From RGDT01 sp964630925 (GTDB lineage Bacteria; Planctomycetota; Planctomycetia; Gemmatales; Gemmataceae): a stretch of DNA of 64,000 nt. Position numbers and translations under genes: made by a program. The notes under the pieces are model-generated. The model was not told the DNA's origin, did not search any database, and worked only from the letters and a program-made list of their open reading frames with translations. Shown piece by piece: positions 39,197-48,628 of this stretch. Every line of letters starts with the position of its first letter. The first letter of the stretch is position 1. The DNA is taken from contig CAZVZK010000007.1 in NCBI GenBank assembly GCA_964630925.1, forward strand, positions 62,001-126,000, given 5' to 3'.

Positions 39197-42100
39197 ATGA
39201 CGGACACACACCCGGACACGAACCTCTTGTTCGGCCTGCTGGCCTTCCAGCACGGCCTGATCGGCGAGGACGCCCTCCTCGACGGCCTCCGCGCCTGGGC
39301 CGCCGAGAAGGCCCGCCCCCTGGCGGAGCATCTGCAACGACGCGGCGCCCTCACCGACACTGGACGCGCCCTGGTCGAGTCCCTGTTGGCCGAGCGTCTG
39401 GCGCAGCACGGGGGCGATACCGAGGGCTGCCTCTCCTCGCTCCCGATCCCCGCGACGTTGCGTTCGTCGGCCGTGCGTATCGCCCGTTCCGCCCCCGCCG
39501 ACCCCGACGCCACGGAGACGCCGGCCACCGCCCCGCACGAGCCGCCCGGCCCGGCGGCGGGGCCGGCCGGCGGGGGCGCGTCGCGCTACCGCCGCCTCGT
39601 GCTCCACGCCGAGGGGGGGCTGGGCCGCGTCTACGTCGCCCAAGACGACGAGCTACGCCGCGAGGTCGCCCTCAAGGAGATCAAGGAGGCGTACGCCGAC
39701 AACGCCTCCAGCCGCGCTCGCTTCCTCCTGGAGGCCGAGATCACCGGCGCCCTCGAGCACCCGGGGATCGTGCCGATCTACGGCATGGGCGCCTACCCCG
39801 ACGGGCGCCCCTACTACGCCATGCGCTTCATCCACGGCGAGAGCCTCCACGACGCCGCCGCCCGCTGCCACGCCGACGGCCCGTGCGACTTCCGGGCCGC
39901 GCCCCTGGAGCTGCGTCGCCTCCTCACCCGCTTCGTCGCCGTCTGCGACGCCGTCGCCTACGCGCACCAGAAGGGCGTCATCCACCGTGACCTCAAGCCG
40001 GCCAACGTCATGCTCGGCGAGTACGGAGAGACGCTCGTCGTCGATTGGGGCCTGGCCCGGCGCGTCGGCACGGCGACGCCCTCCGCGGGCGACTCCGCCG
40101 AGGGCGCCGGGACGCGCTGGGGCGCGGTCGTCGGCACGCCGGCCTACATGCCGCCCGAACAGGCCTCCGGCCGCGTGGACGAGCTGGGGCCGGCGGCGGA
40201 CGTGTACTCGCTCGGCGCGACCCTCTACCACCTCCTCACCGGGGCCGCCCCCTTCTCCTCGAAGGACGGCGACATCCTCGTCCGCGTCCAGGAGGGGCGC
40301 TACCGCCCGGCGGCCGAGGCCAACCGCAGCGTCTCCCCCGCCCTCGCGGCCATCTGCCACAAGGCGATGGCCCGCCTGCCGGCGGGCCGTTACGCCACCG
40401 CACGCGAGCTGGCGGCCGACGTGGAGAGGTGGCTGGCCGACGAGGAGGTGACCGCCCACCGCGATCCTCCGTTGCAGCGCCTGTGGCGGTGGGCGAGGAA
40501 GAACCGCTCGCGCGCCGCCGCCATCGCCGCCGCCGTTGCCGTCGCCCTGACGGCGGCCGTGGCGGGGGTGATGGTGTGGTCCGCGCGCGAGGGCGAGAAG
40601 ACGGCCCGCCTCCAGGCCGAGCGCGAGGGCACGCTCCGCAGCGAGGCCGAGACGCAGAAGGGCATCGCCGACGAGGCCCGTGGCCGGGCCGAGGCCGCCG
40701 AGGCCCGCGGACGGCGCCTCCTGTACATCCGCCGCATGAGCCTCGCCGAGCGGGCCATGCGCGAGAGCCAGTGGGACCGGCTGCGCCGGCTCCTCGACGA
40801 GGGCGAGGGCGGCGAGGACCTGCGCGGCTGGGAGTGGTATCACCTCGACGCCCAGGCGCGCCGCCAGATCCGCGCCGTGAACGTCGGCCCCGGCCCGGTC
40901 CGCGCCCTCGCCGCCTCCCCCGACGGCGAGTCGTTCGCCTCCGCCGACAACGACGGCAAGGTCGCCCTGTGGTCGGCCGACGGCAAGCGGGTCAGGGCGT
41001 TCTCGGGTCATGAGGGCGTCGTCACCGGCCTGGCCTTCGGCCCCGACGGCCGCACGCTGTACGGCGGCGGCGTGGACGGCGCCGTCATCGCCTGGGCGGC
41101 CGACACCGGCAAGGAAGTCCGCCGCATGGCCGGCGGGGCCCCCGGCTTCAAGTTCCTCACCCTCGCCGTCAGCCCCGACGGCAAGTGGGTCGCCGCCGGA
41201 CGCGAGGCACTGCACGGGGTCAGCCTCTGGAACGCCGCCACGGGAGAGCGGCGCTGGCACAGCAGGTCGCCGGCGCCCGTCTACGCCCTCGCCTTCGACG
41301 CCGGCTCGACGCAGCTCGCCCAGGGCTCACTCGGGGTGGTGGCCCTGATCGACGTGGCCACGGGCAAGTCCGCCGTGGAGCTGAAGACCGGGATGGCACG
41401 TACGCACGGCGTCTGCTTCGGCCACGACGGCGAGGTCGCCGGCGCGTGCAGCGACTCGGTGGTCCGCCTCTGGGACCCCGACTCCGGCGAGGAGAAGCAG
41501 GCGTTCAAGGGGCACGACGGCCTGGCCCAGGCCGTCCACTTCACTTCCGACGGCGCGACCCTCATCTCCGCCGGGAAGGACGGCACCATCCGCGTCTGGA
41601 GGCGGGCCGGCGGCGAGGCGTTGACCCTCCAGGCGAAGGCCGGGGCCGTCTCCGCCCTCGTGCCGCTGCCCGGAGGGCGGGCGTTGTCAGGCCACGCCGA
41701 CGGCTCGGTGCGCCTCTGGCGTGTCACCCCCGGTCAGGCCGCCGCGTCGCTGAACGTCTCCAAGGGCCGGGCCGTCTGGTCGGCCGCCTTCCACCCCACC
41801 TCGGGGGCCATCGCCGCCGCGGCCGAGGACGGGCGGGTCGTGATCTTCGACGGCGGCACACTGGCCCCTGCCCGCGTCATCGCCGCCCACAAGGACCGGG
41901 CGCGGGCCGCCCTCGGCGGCCGTCTCCTGGCCACGGCGGGGCACGACCACGCCGTCCGCCTGTGGGACGCCGCCACGGGCAAGCACGTCCGCGACGTCGC
42001 CGGGCACGAGGCCGAGGTCGAGGCGCTCGCCGTGAGCGAGGACGGCGCCCTGCTCGCCACCGCCGACTGGTCCGGGCGCGTGCAGGTCACCGACGCCGCC

Positions 42101-42604
42101 ACGGGCAAGCCCCTCTGGGCGGGGGCGCGGCACGACGGCAAAATCCTTGCCCTCGCGTTCACCCCCGACGGCGCCACTCTCGCCGCCACGGCGGGGGGCG
42201 CGGTCAAGACGTTCGACGCCCGGACGGGCGGGGCACGGTCCGAGTGGGCGGCCCACGATCCGAACGTGTCGAGCCTCGCGTACACCCCGGACGGCAGGGC
42301 CGTCACCGGCGGCCACGACGGCGTCGCCGTCGTGTGGGCCGCCCCCGGCAAGGAGGCGGTGCGGCTGACGGGGCACACCGACTGGGTGGAGGGCGTCGCC
42401 GTCACCCCCGACGGCCAGCGCGTGGTCACGTGCAGCCGCGACGGCACCGCCCGCGTGTGGGACGCCGTCACCGGCCAGGAGCTGCTCTCCCTCGTCGGCC
42501 ACGTAGAGCGTGTGACCGCCGTCGCCGTGCGTGGCGACGGGCGGCGCATCGCCACGGCGGGGCAGGACGGTTCTGTCAATCTGTGGGACGCGCCGCGCCC
42601 ATGA
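39197..42604 (+). CDS. Membrane serine/threonine protein kinase with WD40 sensor/scaffold domain
   Basis: A 1,135-residue protein. Residues 1-125 form a planctomycete-type N-terminal module. The kinase domain (about 130-430) has GGLGRVYVAQD (Gly loop), K160 in VALKEI, HRDLKPANVML (263-273), and DWGLA (283-287) in place of DFG, with GTPAYMPPEQ as activation segment end. A transmembrane helix follows (about 438-457). The rest is a coiled linker then about twelve WD40 blades (for example LAASPDGESFASADNDGKVALW). The kinase is cytosolic and the propeller should lie outside, so it could sense protein-protein contacts across the membrane (inference). Confidence 0.95.
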   Translation: MTDTHPDTNLLFGLLAFQHGLIGEDALLDGLRAWAAEKARPLAEHLQRRGALTDTGRALVESLLAERLAQHGGDTEGCLSSLPIPATLRSSAVRIARSAPADPDATETPATAPHEPPGPAAGPAGGGASRYRRLVLHAEGGLGRVYVAQDDELRREVALKEIKEAYADNASSRARFLLEAEITGALEHPGIVPIYGMGAYPDGRPYYAMRFIHGESLHDAAARCHADGPCDFRAAPLELRRLLTRFVAVCDAVAYAHQKGVIHRDLKPANVMLGEYGETLVVDWGLARRVGTATPSAGDSAEGAGTRWGAVVGTPAYMPPEQASGRVDELGPAADVYSLGATLYHLLTGAAPFSSKDGDILVRVQEGRYRPAAEANRSVSPALAAICHKAMARLPAGRYATARELAADVERWLADEEVTAHRDPPLQRLWRWARKNRSRAAAIAAAVAVALTAAVAGVMVWSAREGEKTARLQAEREGTLRSEAETQKGIADEARGRAEAAEARGRRLLYIRRMSLAERAMRESQWDRLRRLLDEGEGGEDLRGWEWYHLDAQARRQIRAVNVGPGPVRALAASPDGESFASADNDGKVALWSADGKRVRAFSGHEGVVTGLAFGPDGRTLYGGGVDGAVIAWAADTGKEVRRMAGGAPGFKFLTLAVSPDGKWVAAGREALHGVSLWNAATGERRWHSRSPAPVYALAFDAGSTQLAQGSLGVVALIDVATGKSAVELKTGMARTHGVCFGHDGEVAGACSDSVVRLWDPDSGEEKQAFKGHDGLAQAVHFTSDGATLISAGKDGTIRVWRRAGGEALTLQAKAGAVSALVPLPGGRALSGHADGSVRLWRVTPGQAAASLNVSKGRAVWSAAFHPTSGAIAAAAEDGRVVIFDGGTLAPARVIAAHKDRARAALGGRLLATAGHDHAVRLWDAATGKHVRDVAGHEAEVEALAVSEDGALLATADWSGRVQVTDAATGKPLWAGARHDGKILALAFTPDGATLAATAGGAVKTFDARTGGARSEWAAHDPNVSSLAYTPDGRAVTGGHDGVAVVWAAPGKEAVRLTGHTDWVEGVAVTPDGQRVVTCSRDGTARVWDAVTGQELLSLVGHVERVTAVAVRGDGRRIATAGQDGSVNLWDAPRP

Positions 42605-42607
42605 GTG

Positions 42608-44788
42608 TCAATCCTCGATCACCTCGCCGCCGCCGCGGGTGATGAGGGCGCGGAGGGCCTTCGCCTTGATGTCGGACGGGAGAGTGCGCACCGACCCGTC
42701 CGCCATCAGCCCGAGGGCGACGCCCTTGAACACGCCGCCGATCTTCGGCAGCGGCTTGCCCGCCGTGTAACGCAGATCGACGGGCTTGGTCCAGGGCACG
42801 GCCTCCGCCGCCTCGGCGACGAGGAGCGTGTTGGAGGTGCCGTCGGTGAAGTCTGTGAGCCGGAGGTCCAACCCCGGCTCGAAGCCCGCACCCTTGCCGA
42901 CAAGGCCGAGGAAGCGCGTGTGCCCCGGCTTGTCCTTCGCCTGCGGGTGGGCGTAGGGCTCGGGCATGCGCTCCAGGAGCTTGATGTTATGTGGGCTGTC
43001 CCACGGCTCGTCGAGCTTGAACTGCTTGTAGAGGATGTCCTGCTCGATGTACGGCAGGATCGCCACACGCCAGCTCAACAGCGGCTTGCCGTCCTTCGTG
43101 CGGAAGGCGGCCGATTGAGGCAGCTTCCGGTTGACGTCCGCCGCGGAGTGGAGGGCGAGGCCGATCTGCTTGAGGTGGTTGCTGGCCAACGAGCGGGCGG
43201 CGGCGGCACGGACGTTCTGCGCCACCTCGAGCACCAGGTCGAGCAGGTCGGCGAAGTAGGTCTCGGCGAGGTCGTCGCCCTTCCACTCGACCGCCATCGA
43301 GACGGTCTTGCCGTCACGGGCGGGCCTGGTCTTCGCGAGGGCCGGCTCGAGGTGTTTGAGGAAGCGGTGCGTCCTGGCCCAATCGGAGGTGGGGTCGATC
43401 TTGCGCGGCAGCGCCGCGAGCATGTCACGGACGCGGATCAGCGCACGGCCCCAGCCCGCAGGCGCCTTGTCCACCCCCAGCTCGGAGGCGTGGGTGAAGG
43501 ACAGTTTGACCCTCGGCCCAGGGTCGAAGCCGATGGTCACGCCGACGCGGACGACCCCGGTCAGGGCGGACTGCAGGTCCGCGTACATCGGGGGCGAGTC
43601 CTTGGGGAGGGGGGCGACCAGGATGCCCAACGCCACCTCCGGCGGCACGCGGCAGGCGGCGGAGACGTGCGCCTTCGCATCCCACCCCTCCGCCAGCGCC
43701 GCGGGCAGGCCCGGCCCCGGCCCGCGCGCGATGGCCGCCTCGATGGCCGACGGCTGGCCCTGGAGGACGAGCCGGTCCGTCACGAACCAGAACGCCGGTA
43801 ACATCGCCGCCGGGTTCTTGAGGACGAAATACTCCTGGCCGCGCGCCTCGCGCCGCTCCAGCTTGGCCTTCTCCTTCTCGAGGATGGTGGCGCGGCTGTA
43901 GGGTTTCGCCGTTGTTATCGCTTGAAGCCGCTCGCCGCTCATCGACACGAAGCCGGTCGTCCGTGTCAGCCCGCCGAGGTGGCGTTTCACGTCATCCTCC
44001 AGCAGGTCCATCATCGAGGTCAGCGCGTCGGCCTTGCCGATGAGGGAGGCGATCTGCTTGCCGAACTTCGTCTTGCCGATGGCGACGTGGTCGGAGGTGT
44101 AGAAGGCCAGCGCGTCCGGCGGGCACCAGGAGCGGTGCAGCGCCTCGACGGCGCTCAGGTCCGAGGACGGCGGCGGGCACAGCGCCTGCGGGGCGCCGGA
44201 CGCATCGAGCAGGGCGAGGCGGGCGCCGGCCCCGGCGCCCATGCCGACACGCTTCCTCCGGGCGTCATCGAAGAGGAGCAGCTCGGCGCCCCTGGCGTCC
44301 TGGATCATCAGGGCGCGGGAATCCCCGGCCTCGCCGCGCATCGTCAGCCCGCCCTCCTTGGTGAAGGAGAGGATGCCGGTCAGGGTGCCGCCCGGCGCGA
44401 GGAGCATCAGGCGGGACGAGAGTGGGGGCGCTTCGAGCAGCATCCGCGCCTGCCGCTTCTCGGTGAGGAACAACAGGGCCGCGCCGGAGCCCTTCCCCAG
44501 GAAGAGCTCGGATCGACGCCTCTCCTCTCGGTCGAAGAGAGCGATCCCAGGGCCGGCAGCGCCAACCGAGATGAGCCCGCGTATCTTCCCCGCCGCGTCG
44601 CGCAGGAAGAAGCGGTCCGCCGTGATCACGCGCTCCTTCTTGTCCCGCGCCTGGCTCGCCGCCGGCGGGAGCGCGGCGGCCACCAGCGCGGCCAGGGCGG
44701 CCGCCCAGATCAGCCGGCCCGCCAGCCTGCCCTGGCTGGCCGCCTCCAACGCCTCGATCCGTGCGCGGGCCTCTTCAATGCGTCCCAT
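42608..44788 (-). CDS. Membrane protein with D-x-G-K repeat region fused to DUF1559
   Basis: A 726-residue protein. A cytoplasmic coiled start (EEARARIEALEAASQGR) and one transmembrane helix (about 25-47) lead into short repeated beta units (FFLRDAAGKIRGLI, IALFDREERRR, MIQDARGAELLLFDDARRKR). A middle region of unknown fold resembles the DUF3352-type substrate proteins of planctomycetes. The C-terminal 200 residues are DUF1559: SNHLKQIGLALHSAADVN, WRVAILPYIEQDILY, FTDGTSNTLLVAEAAE and MADGSVRTLPSD. The normal type IV prepilin leader of DUF1559 is absent. It follows 44800-45438 by 11 bp on the same strand. Confidence 0.8.
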   Translation of the reverse strand: MGRIEEARARIEALEAASQGRLAGRLIWAAALAALVAAALPPAASQARDKKERVITADRFFLRDAAGKIRGLISVGAAGPGIALFDREERRRSELFLGKGSGAALLFLTEKRQARMLLEAPPLSSRLMLLAPGGTLTGILSFTKEGGLTMRGEAGDSRALMIQDARGAELLLFDDARRKRVGMGAGAGARLALLDASGAPQALCPPPSSDLSAVEALHRSWCPPDALAFYTSDHVAIGKTKFGKQIASLIGKADALTSMMDLLEDDVKRHLGGLTRTTGFVSMSGERLQAITTAKPYSRATILEKEKAKLERREARGQEYFVLKNPAAMLPAFWFVTDRLVLQGQPSAIEAAIARGPGPGLPAALAEGWDAKAHVSAACRVPPEVALGILVAPLPKDSPPMYADLQSALTGVVRVGVTIGFDPGPRVKLSFTHASELGVDKAPAGWGRALIRVRDMLAALPRKIDPTSDWARTHRFLKHLEPALAKTRPARDGKTVSMAVEWKGDDLAETYFADLLDLVLEVAQNVRAAAARSLASNHLKQIGLALHSAADVNRKLPQSAAFRTKDGKPLLSWRVAILPYIEQDILYKQFKLDEPWDSPHNIKLLERMPEPYAHPQAKDKPGHTRFLGLVGKGAGFEPGLDLRLTDFTDGTSNTLLVAEAAEAVPWTKPVDLRYTAGKPLPKIGGVFKGVALGLMADGSVRTLPSDIKAKALRALITRGGGEVIED

Positions 44789-44799
44789 GTCGGCCCCCC

Positions 44800-45438
44800 T
44801 CACGGCTTCTGGAAGAGGGACTTGCCGTCGTACTCCGTCAGCCGCAGGACGGGGCCGCCCTTCTCGATCACCAGGGAGCCGCGCGTCTTCCCCTTGTCGT
44901 CGATGAGCGTCAGCCCGCCGCCGTCCTTGCCGTCGGCCAGACGCAGGCGCGTCTTGCCGGCCTCGTCGCGCAGCTCCAGGACGCGGGCCGCGTCGGCGCC
45001 CGAGAGGACCACCCGCGCCACGCCCTTGGCGTCGTTCAGCGTCAGGGCCGTCTCCTTCGCGTCGGACGCCAGGGCCATCTGCTGCCCGCCTCCGGCGTTG
45101 AAGAACGCCAGGACGGGGTCGCCTTTGGCGGTCAGGGCGAGCGTCGCCCGCAGCTTGCCCTTCTCGTCGTACAGGTCGAACTTCGGCCCGTTGGGGCCCA
45201 TCCACCAGGCGGCCCTCGTCTTGCCGTCGTGCTGGAGGAGGTACTTCTCGGCCTCCACGTCCTTGCCCTTCTTCTCCTCCGCCTGGCCTTGCCGCCAGTT
45301 GCCGAGCAGGAGGAACGCCGCCGCCACGGCCGCCGCCAGGGCCGACAGCCTCCAGGCGAGGCGCCCGCGGGCGGCCAGCCGCGCGTTCTCGCGCTCCAGC
45401 GCCTCGATCCGGCCGAACAGCTCGTTCACGTCCGACAT
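44800..45438 (-). CDS. Membrane-anchored D-x-G-K repeat protein, partner of the DUF1559 fusion
   Basis: A 212-residue protein. Its N-terminus (VNELFGRIEALERENARL) matches the coil of the downstream fusion, and a transmembrane helix follows (about 30-46). The rest is made of about six repeats of an LYDEKGKLRATL-type unit (DAKGVARVVL, DEAGKTRLRL, DDKGKTRGSL), consistent with a beta-solenoid or hairpin stack. It is 11 bp upstream of the fusion gene, so the two are co-transcribed and probably share an interaction surface or arose by duplication. Function unknown. Confidence 0.8.
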   Translation of the reverse strand: MSDVNELFGRIEALERENARLAARGRLAWRLSALAAAVAAAFLLLGNWRQGQAEEKKGKDVEAEKYLLQHDGKTRAAWWMGPNGPKFDLYDEKGKLRATLALTAKGDPVLAFFNAGGGQQMALASDAKETALTLNDAKGVARVVLSGADAARVLELRDEAGKTRLRLADGKDGGGLTLIDDKGKTRGSLVIEKGGPVLRLTEYDGKSLFQKP

Positions 45439-45514
45439 GGTGGCCTCCCCGCGGTGTGAGCCGGTATCAGCGTATCGCCGCCGTCCCTCCGGGGCAAACT
45501 CAACCTCCGGCCCG

Positions 45515-46600
45515 TCACGCCCGCCCGCGCAGCTCCTGCACGAGCTGGAGGAAGATCAGGACGTGCGAGATCCGGTCGAGCGGCACGTCATGTCCGCCCC
45601 CATCGCCCACCTCCACGCTCACGTTGCCCTCGCTCACCTCGACGCCCCGGATCGCACCCCACTTCATCAGCCCCCTCCCGGCCGTCAGGCCGCGCTCGTC
45701 CATCTTCACCGCGTCGAAGTCCAACGTCTCCCCGTCGCGCAGGCGCTGCCGCCATGCAGGCAGCAACGCCCGCGTGGCGTTCCCCTGGATGAACTCGCCG
45801 ACGGCCTTCGTGCCGTACTGCGTATCGGAGTCCAACTGCATGGACAGTCCGCCCTCCGTCCGGAGGGTGTAGCGGTACAGGAGGCGCTTCCCCGTCCAGG
45901 CCCCCGTCGTCACGACGAGGGCGATCAGGACGTGCAGCTTCGACACCCCGTCCCAGCGGCAGTGATTGAACCGGCCGCGCTGCTCCCAGATGAGGCCGTT
46001 CGGGCACACCCACAGCCTCCGCTGCGCCTCCAGCCAGGCGAAGACGATGCTCAGGACGCCCAGCGGCACGAAGACGAGGCCCAGCACGAGGGGGGCGATA
46101 CGGCCCCCCATTGGGCCGATGCCGGCGGCGAACGCGATGACGGCGTAGACGAGCGCGAACAGGCCCATCGCGACGCACGCCGCCCCGGAGTAGTAGGCCC
46201 ACACCAGGCTCTCGGTCTTCATCGAGCAGATCGGCTCGCCCAGCTCGTCCGCCGCGCGTCTGGCGTCAGCCGGCAGCGGGTCGCACGGCATGTCCTCCAG
46301 CCGTTCAGGCTCCCCTGACACGGTCCCCGAGCCAGGCAGCCCGTGGGCCAGGGCATCCGGCGTGTTCGTGGCGACACCGGCCATCGGCACCTCGGGGGGC
46401 CGGGGCGGCGCGGGGGGACGCCCCGCGGGCGGTGGCGGCGGGGGTGGAGGGGGGGCAGCCGCCTTGGGGGCAGCCGGCTTGGGGGCGGCGGCGGGCACGC
46501 GGATGCCTTTGCCGCACTTCTCGCAGGCGATGGGCTGGCCGGCGTAGGTCTCGTGGATGTCGAGGACGCCCTGGCAGTGCGGGCAGCGGAAGCGGAGCAT
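45515..46600 (-). CDS. Zinc-ribbon, Pro-rich membrane protein
   Basis: A 361-residue protein. A zinc ribbon (CPHCQG ... CEKCGK, residues 6-32) precedes a long Ala/Pro-rich linker (polyPro about residues 50-60). About four transmembrane helices follow (starting near residue 132, SLVWAYYSGAACVAMGLFALVYAV), then a cytoplasmic C-terminal half with beta character (LLYRYTLRTEGGLSMQLDSD). This ribbon-linker-membrane layout is typical of unassigned planctomycete proteins and resembles that at 31147. Start has GGGGGATGCGTC upstream. Not part of an evident operon. Confidence 0.8.
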   Translation of the reverse strand: MLRFRCPHCQGVLDIHETYAGQPIACEKCGKGIRVPAAAPKPAAPKAAAPPPPPPPPPAGRPPAPPRPPEVPMAGVATNTPDALAHGLPGSGTVSGEPERLEDMPCDPLPADARRAADELGEPICSMKTESLVWAYYSGAACVAMGLFALVYAVIAFAAGIGPMGGRIAPLVLGLVFVPLGVLSIVFAWLEAQRRLWVCPNGLIWEQRGRFNHCRWDGVSKLHVLIALVVTTGAWTGKRLLYRYTLRTEGGLSMQLDSDTQYGTKAVGEFIQGNATRALLPAWRQRLRDGETLDFDAVKMDERGLTAGRGLMKWGAIRGVEVSEGNVSVEVGDGGGHDVPLDRISHVLIFLQLVQELRGRA

Positions 46601-46721
46601 GACGCATCCCCCGATGGCATGCCGCCCATTCTGCCCGCCGGCGGGTGAAGTTCAAGCCCCTGGAAACGACACAGGCAGAAGCCACCCGGCCTCTGCCTGC
46701 ATTCGGCGTGGTTTCTTCAAC

Positions 46722-47117
46722 TCAACCGGCGCGGCGGGTCACCGCCAGGGCGTCGGCCATCGCCTGGAAGAGCAGCGGCGGCTGCACGGGCTTGGTCACG
46801 TAGGCGTCCATCCCGGCGGCCAGGCAGCGCTCGCGGTCGCCCACCATCGCGTGGGCCGTGAACGCCACGATCGGCAGGCGGTTGGGCTGGCCCAGCTCCT
46901 TCTGGCGGATCGCCTGCGTCGCCTCCAGGCCGTCCATCTCCGGCATCGCCACGTCCATCAGCACCAGGTCGAAGACGCTGTCCGACAGGACGTGGAGCGC
47001 CTCCTTGCCGTTCCCGGCGATGGTGACGGTGTGACCGGCCCTCTCGAGGAGCTTCTGGGCGACCTTCTGGTTGATCGGGTTGTCCTCGACGAGGAGGACC
47101 TGCATGGGGGGGAGCAT
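46722..47117 (-). CDS. Stand-alone response regulator receiver domain
   Basis: A 131-residue CheY-like receiver domain with the acidic pair E11/D12 (VEDNPIN), phosphoacceptor Asp55 (LVLMDVAMPEMDG), the switch Thr87 (AFTAH) and Lys109 (YVTKP). The sequence is closest in style to receiver domains at the C-terminus of hybrid histidine kinases (NPINQKVAQKLLERAGH, AHAMVGDRERCLAAGMDAY), but no kinase or output domain is attached. A partner kinase must be encoded elsewhere, or it is a phosphate sink. An upstream AGGA precedes the ATG; an internal Met at residue 5 is an alternative start. Confidence 0.9.
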   Translation of the reverse strand: MLPPMQVLLVEDNPINQKVAQKLLERAGHTVTIAGNGKEALHVLSDSVFDLVLMDVAMPEMDGLEATQAIRQKELGQPNRLPIVAFTAHAMVGDRERCLAAGMDAYVTKPVQPPLLFQAMADALAVTRRAG

Positions 47118-47439
47118 CGGCGGGATTCCTCGGAGTCCGGTCGCGGCCTGGCCGCGGGCGAACCGGTGAATGCCGCGCCGGAGGTGAGGCCGCGGCAGGG
47201 GGTGGGGTCGGGCGAATCATCCGATCGACCTAACATGATATAACATGCACGGGCGGGAAATCCAGCCGTCCTGGCAAAGCAACTTGGGGCGGCGGCGAAC
47301 TCACTTCAGGGGAATAGACGAATCTTCTCGCCCGTATTGAACCCCGGAAACCCGATCCCGTTACGTTCTTCGCTTCCGGCGATGAAACCTTGGCCGGGGA
47401 TCGAGGTAATTCTGGTGGTGAGGAAGGCCGGGGCATTCC
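47118..47439. other. 322-bp intergenic region between divergent genes
   Basis: Divergent spacer between the receiver gene and the ECF gene. A local AT-rich stretch (CATGATATAACATG near 47235) is the only promoter-like feature; TATAAC could serve as a -10. No conserved ORF, repeat or RNA structure was found, and no Shine-Dalgarno fits the TTG start of the ECF gene well. Confidence 0.6.
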
Positions 47440-48021
47440 TTGAGCGCGGATGACGCCAGCCTTGTTCGCCGCTGCCTCCGGGGGGATGGCGGTGCCATCT
47501 CCCAGCTCGTCTCCCGCTTCAACGGGGACGTGTTCGGGCTGTGTGTCCGCCTGCTGCGACACCGGCATGACGCCGAGGACGTGACCCAGGAGGTGTTCCT
47601 GCGCGTCTTCCGCGGCCTGGAGGGTTGGGACCCTTCCCGCCCGCTCAGGCCCTGGGTGATGAGCATCGCCGTCAACCGCTGCCGCACCCACCTCGCCGCC
47701 CGCCCCCGCCGGCCCGAGTGCGTGGACTTCCTCCACGAGACCCTGGCCGGCCCCCCCGACGACGACAGCGTCGAGCTGGTCCGCGAGATCCGCGCCGCCC
47801 TGGAGGACCTCCGTCTGGAATACCGCACCGTGTTCGTGCTATTCCACGAGCAGGGCCAGCCCTACGAGGAGATCGCCCAGGCCCTGCGACGCCCCGTCGG
47901 CACCGTGAAGACCTGGCTGCACAGGGCGCGACACGAATTGCTCACCCGCCTCCGCGAACGCGGCATGATCCCCGACGAGGAATTGGCTTCCTTCCGACTC
48001 GACACCCGGAGCGCCGAATGA
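47440..48021 (+). CDS. ECF-type sigma-70 factor
   Basis: A 193-residue canonical ECF factor. Region 2: RHRHDAEDVTQEVFLRVFRGL (about 39-59) and LRPWVMSIAVNRCR. Region 4: LRLEYRTVFVLFHEQGQPYEEIAQALRRPVGTVKTWLHRARH. The TTG start at 47440 is inferred because the frame begins there with a conserved-looking MSADDASLVRRCL; no strong Shine-Dalgarno is present, so a low initiation rate is possible. The stop overlaps the ATG of the anti-sigma-like gene (ATGA). RpoE/SigW-like stress control is expected by family. Confidence 0.88.
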   Translation: MSADDASLVRRCLRGDGGAISQLVSRFNGDVFGLCVRLLRHRHDAEDVTQEVFLRVFRGLEGWDPSRPLRPWVMSIAVNRCRTHLAARPRRPECVDFLHETLAGPPDDDSVELVREIRAALEDLRLEYRTVFVLFHEQGQPYEEIAQALRRPVGTVKTWLHRARHELLTRLRERGMIPDEELASFRLDTRSAE

Positions 48022-48611
48022 CCTGCCCCGCCTGGCAACGCCTGCTCGACGACAACCCGCGCGGCACCCCCGCCGGGCTGATCGAGCGCCACGCGCGCTC
48101 CTGCCCAGACTGCGCCGAACACCGTGCCGAGATCCTCCACCTCGGCCGCGCCCTCCCCCACCTCGCCGCGCCCGAACCGCCCGCCGGCCTCGCCGACGCC
48201 ATCACCGCCGCCCTCCTCGCCGCCCGCCGCCCGCGTCCGCACCGCTGGGCGCACGTCGGCGCACTCGCCGCCGCCGCGGCGCTCCTCCTGGCCGTCGGCC
48301 TCGGCCTGCGTCTGCCCACACAGCCCAGGCCCGAACGCCAAGCCGTCGCCAAAGGCCCCTCCCTCCGCGAGACCGCCGCCAAGGCGGGCGACGCAGGGGC
48401 GCGGCTCTTCAACGGCACCGTCGAGAGGGCGAAACATTATCTGCCGACGGTCGGCCCCGTCCCGATGGAGTCCTCGCCCGACCCGGCCTTGCGGCCCTTG
48501 CGCGAGACCGCCGACGGCGTGACCGCCGGCCTCGCCCCCGTGACCGACTCCGCCCGCCGGGCGGTCAACGTCTTCTTCCGCGACATGCCCCTCGGCCTCA
48601 AGCCGGGTTGA
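48018..48611 (+). CDS. Zinc anti-sigma factor-like transmembrane protein
   Basis: A 197-residue protein with an N-terminal zinc anti-sigma-like segment: H64-type His followed by CPDC (LIERHARSCPDCAEHRAE, about 23-40). A transmembrane helix follows (about 77-96, ALAAAAALLLAVGLGLRLP). The periplasmic part is helical and Arg/Ala-rich with no protease-cleavage motif recognised. Its ATG overlaps the ECF stop, the typical sigma/anti-sigma arrangement, and it should bind and restrain the preceding factor. The zinc ligands (His-x3-Cys-x2-Cys) are present, the extra N-terminal His is not certain. Confidence 0.85.
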   Translation: MTCPAWQRLLDDNPRGTPAGLIERHARSCPDCAEHRAEILHLGRALPHLAAPEPPAGLADAITAALLAARRPRPHRWAHVGALAAAAALLLAVGLGLRLPTQPRPERQAVAKGPSLRETAAKAGDAGARLFNGTVERAKHYLPTVGPVPMESSPDPALRPLRETADGVTAGLAPVTDSARRAVNVFFRDMPLGLKPG

Positions 48612-48628
48612 CCCTGCGAGGCCCTGCC

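Noticed and set aside
46290..46547. Gly-rich frame in the zinc-ribbon membrane protein region
   Set aside because: Complement of the Pro-rich linker of the real gene.
47118..47439. A possible riboswitch before the ECF gene
   Set aside because: No conserved aptamer pattern; only a small AT-rich patch.
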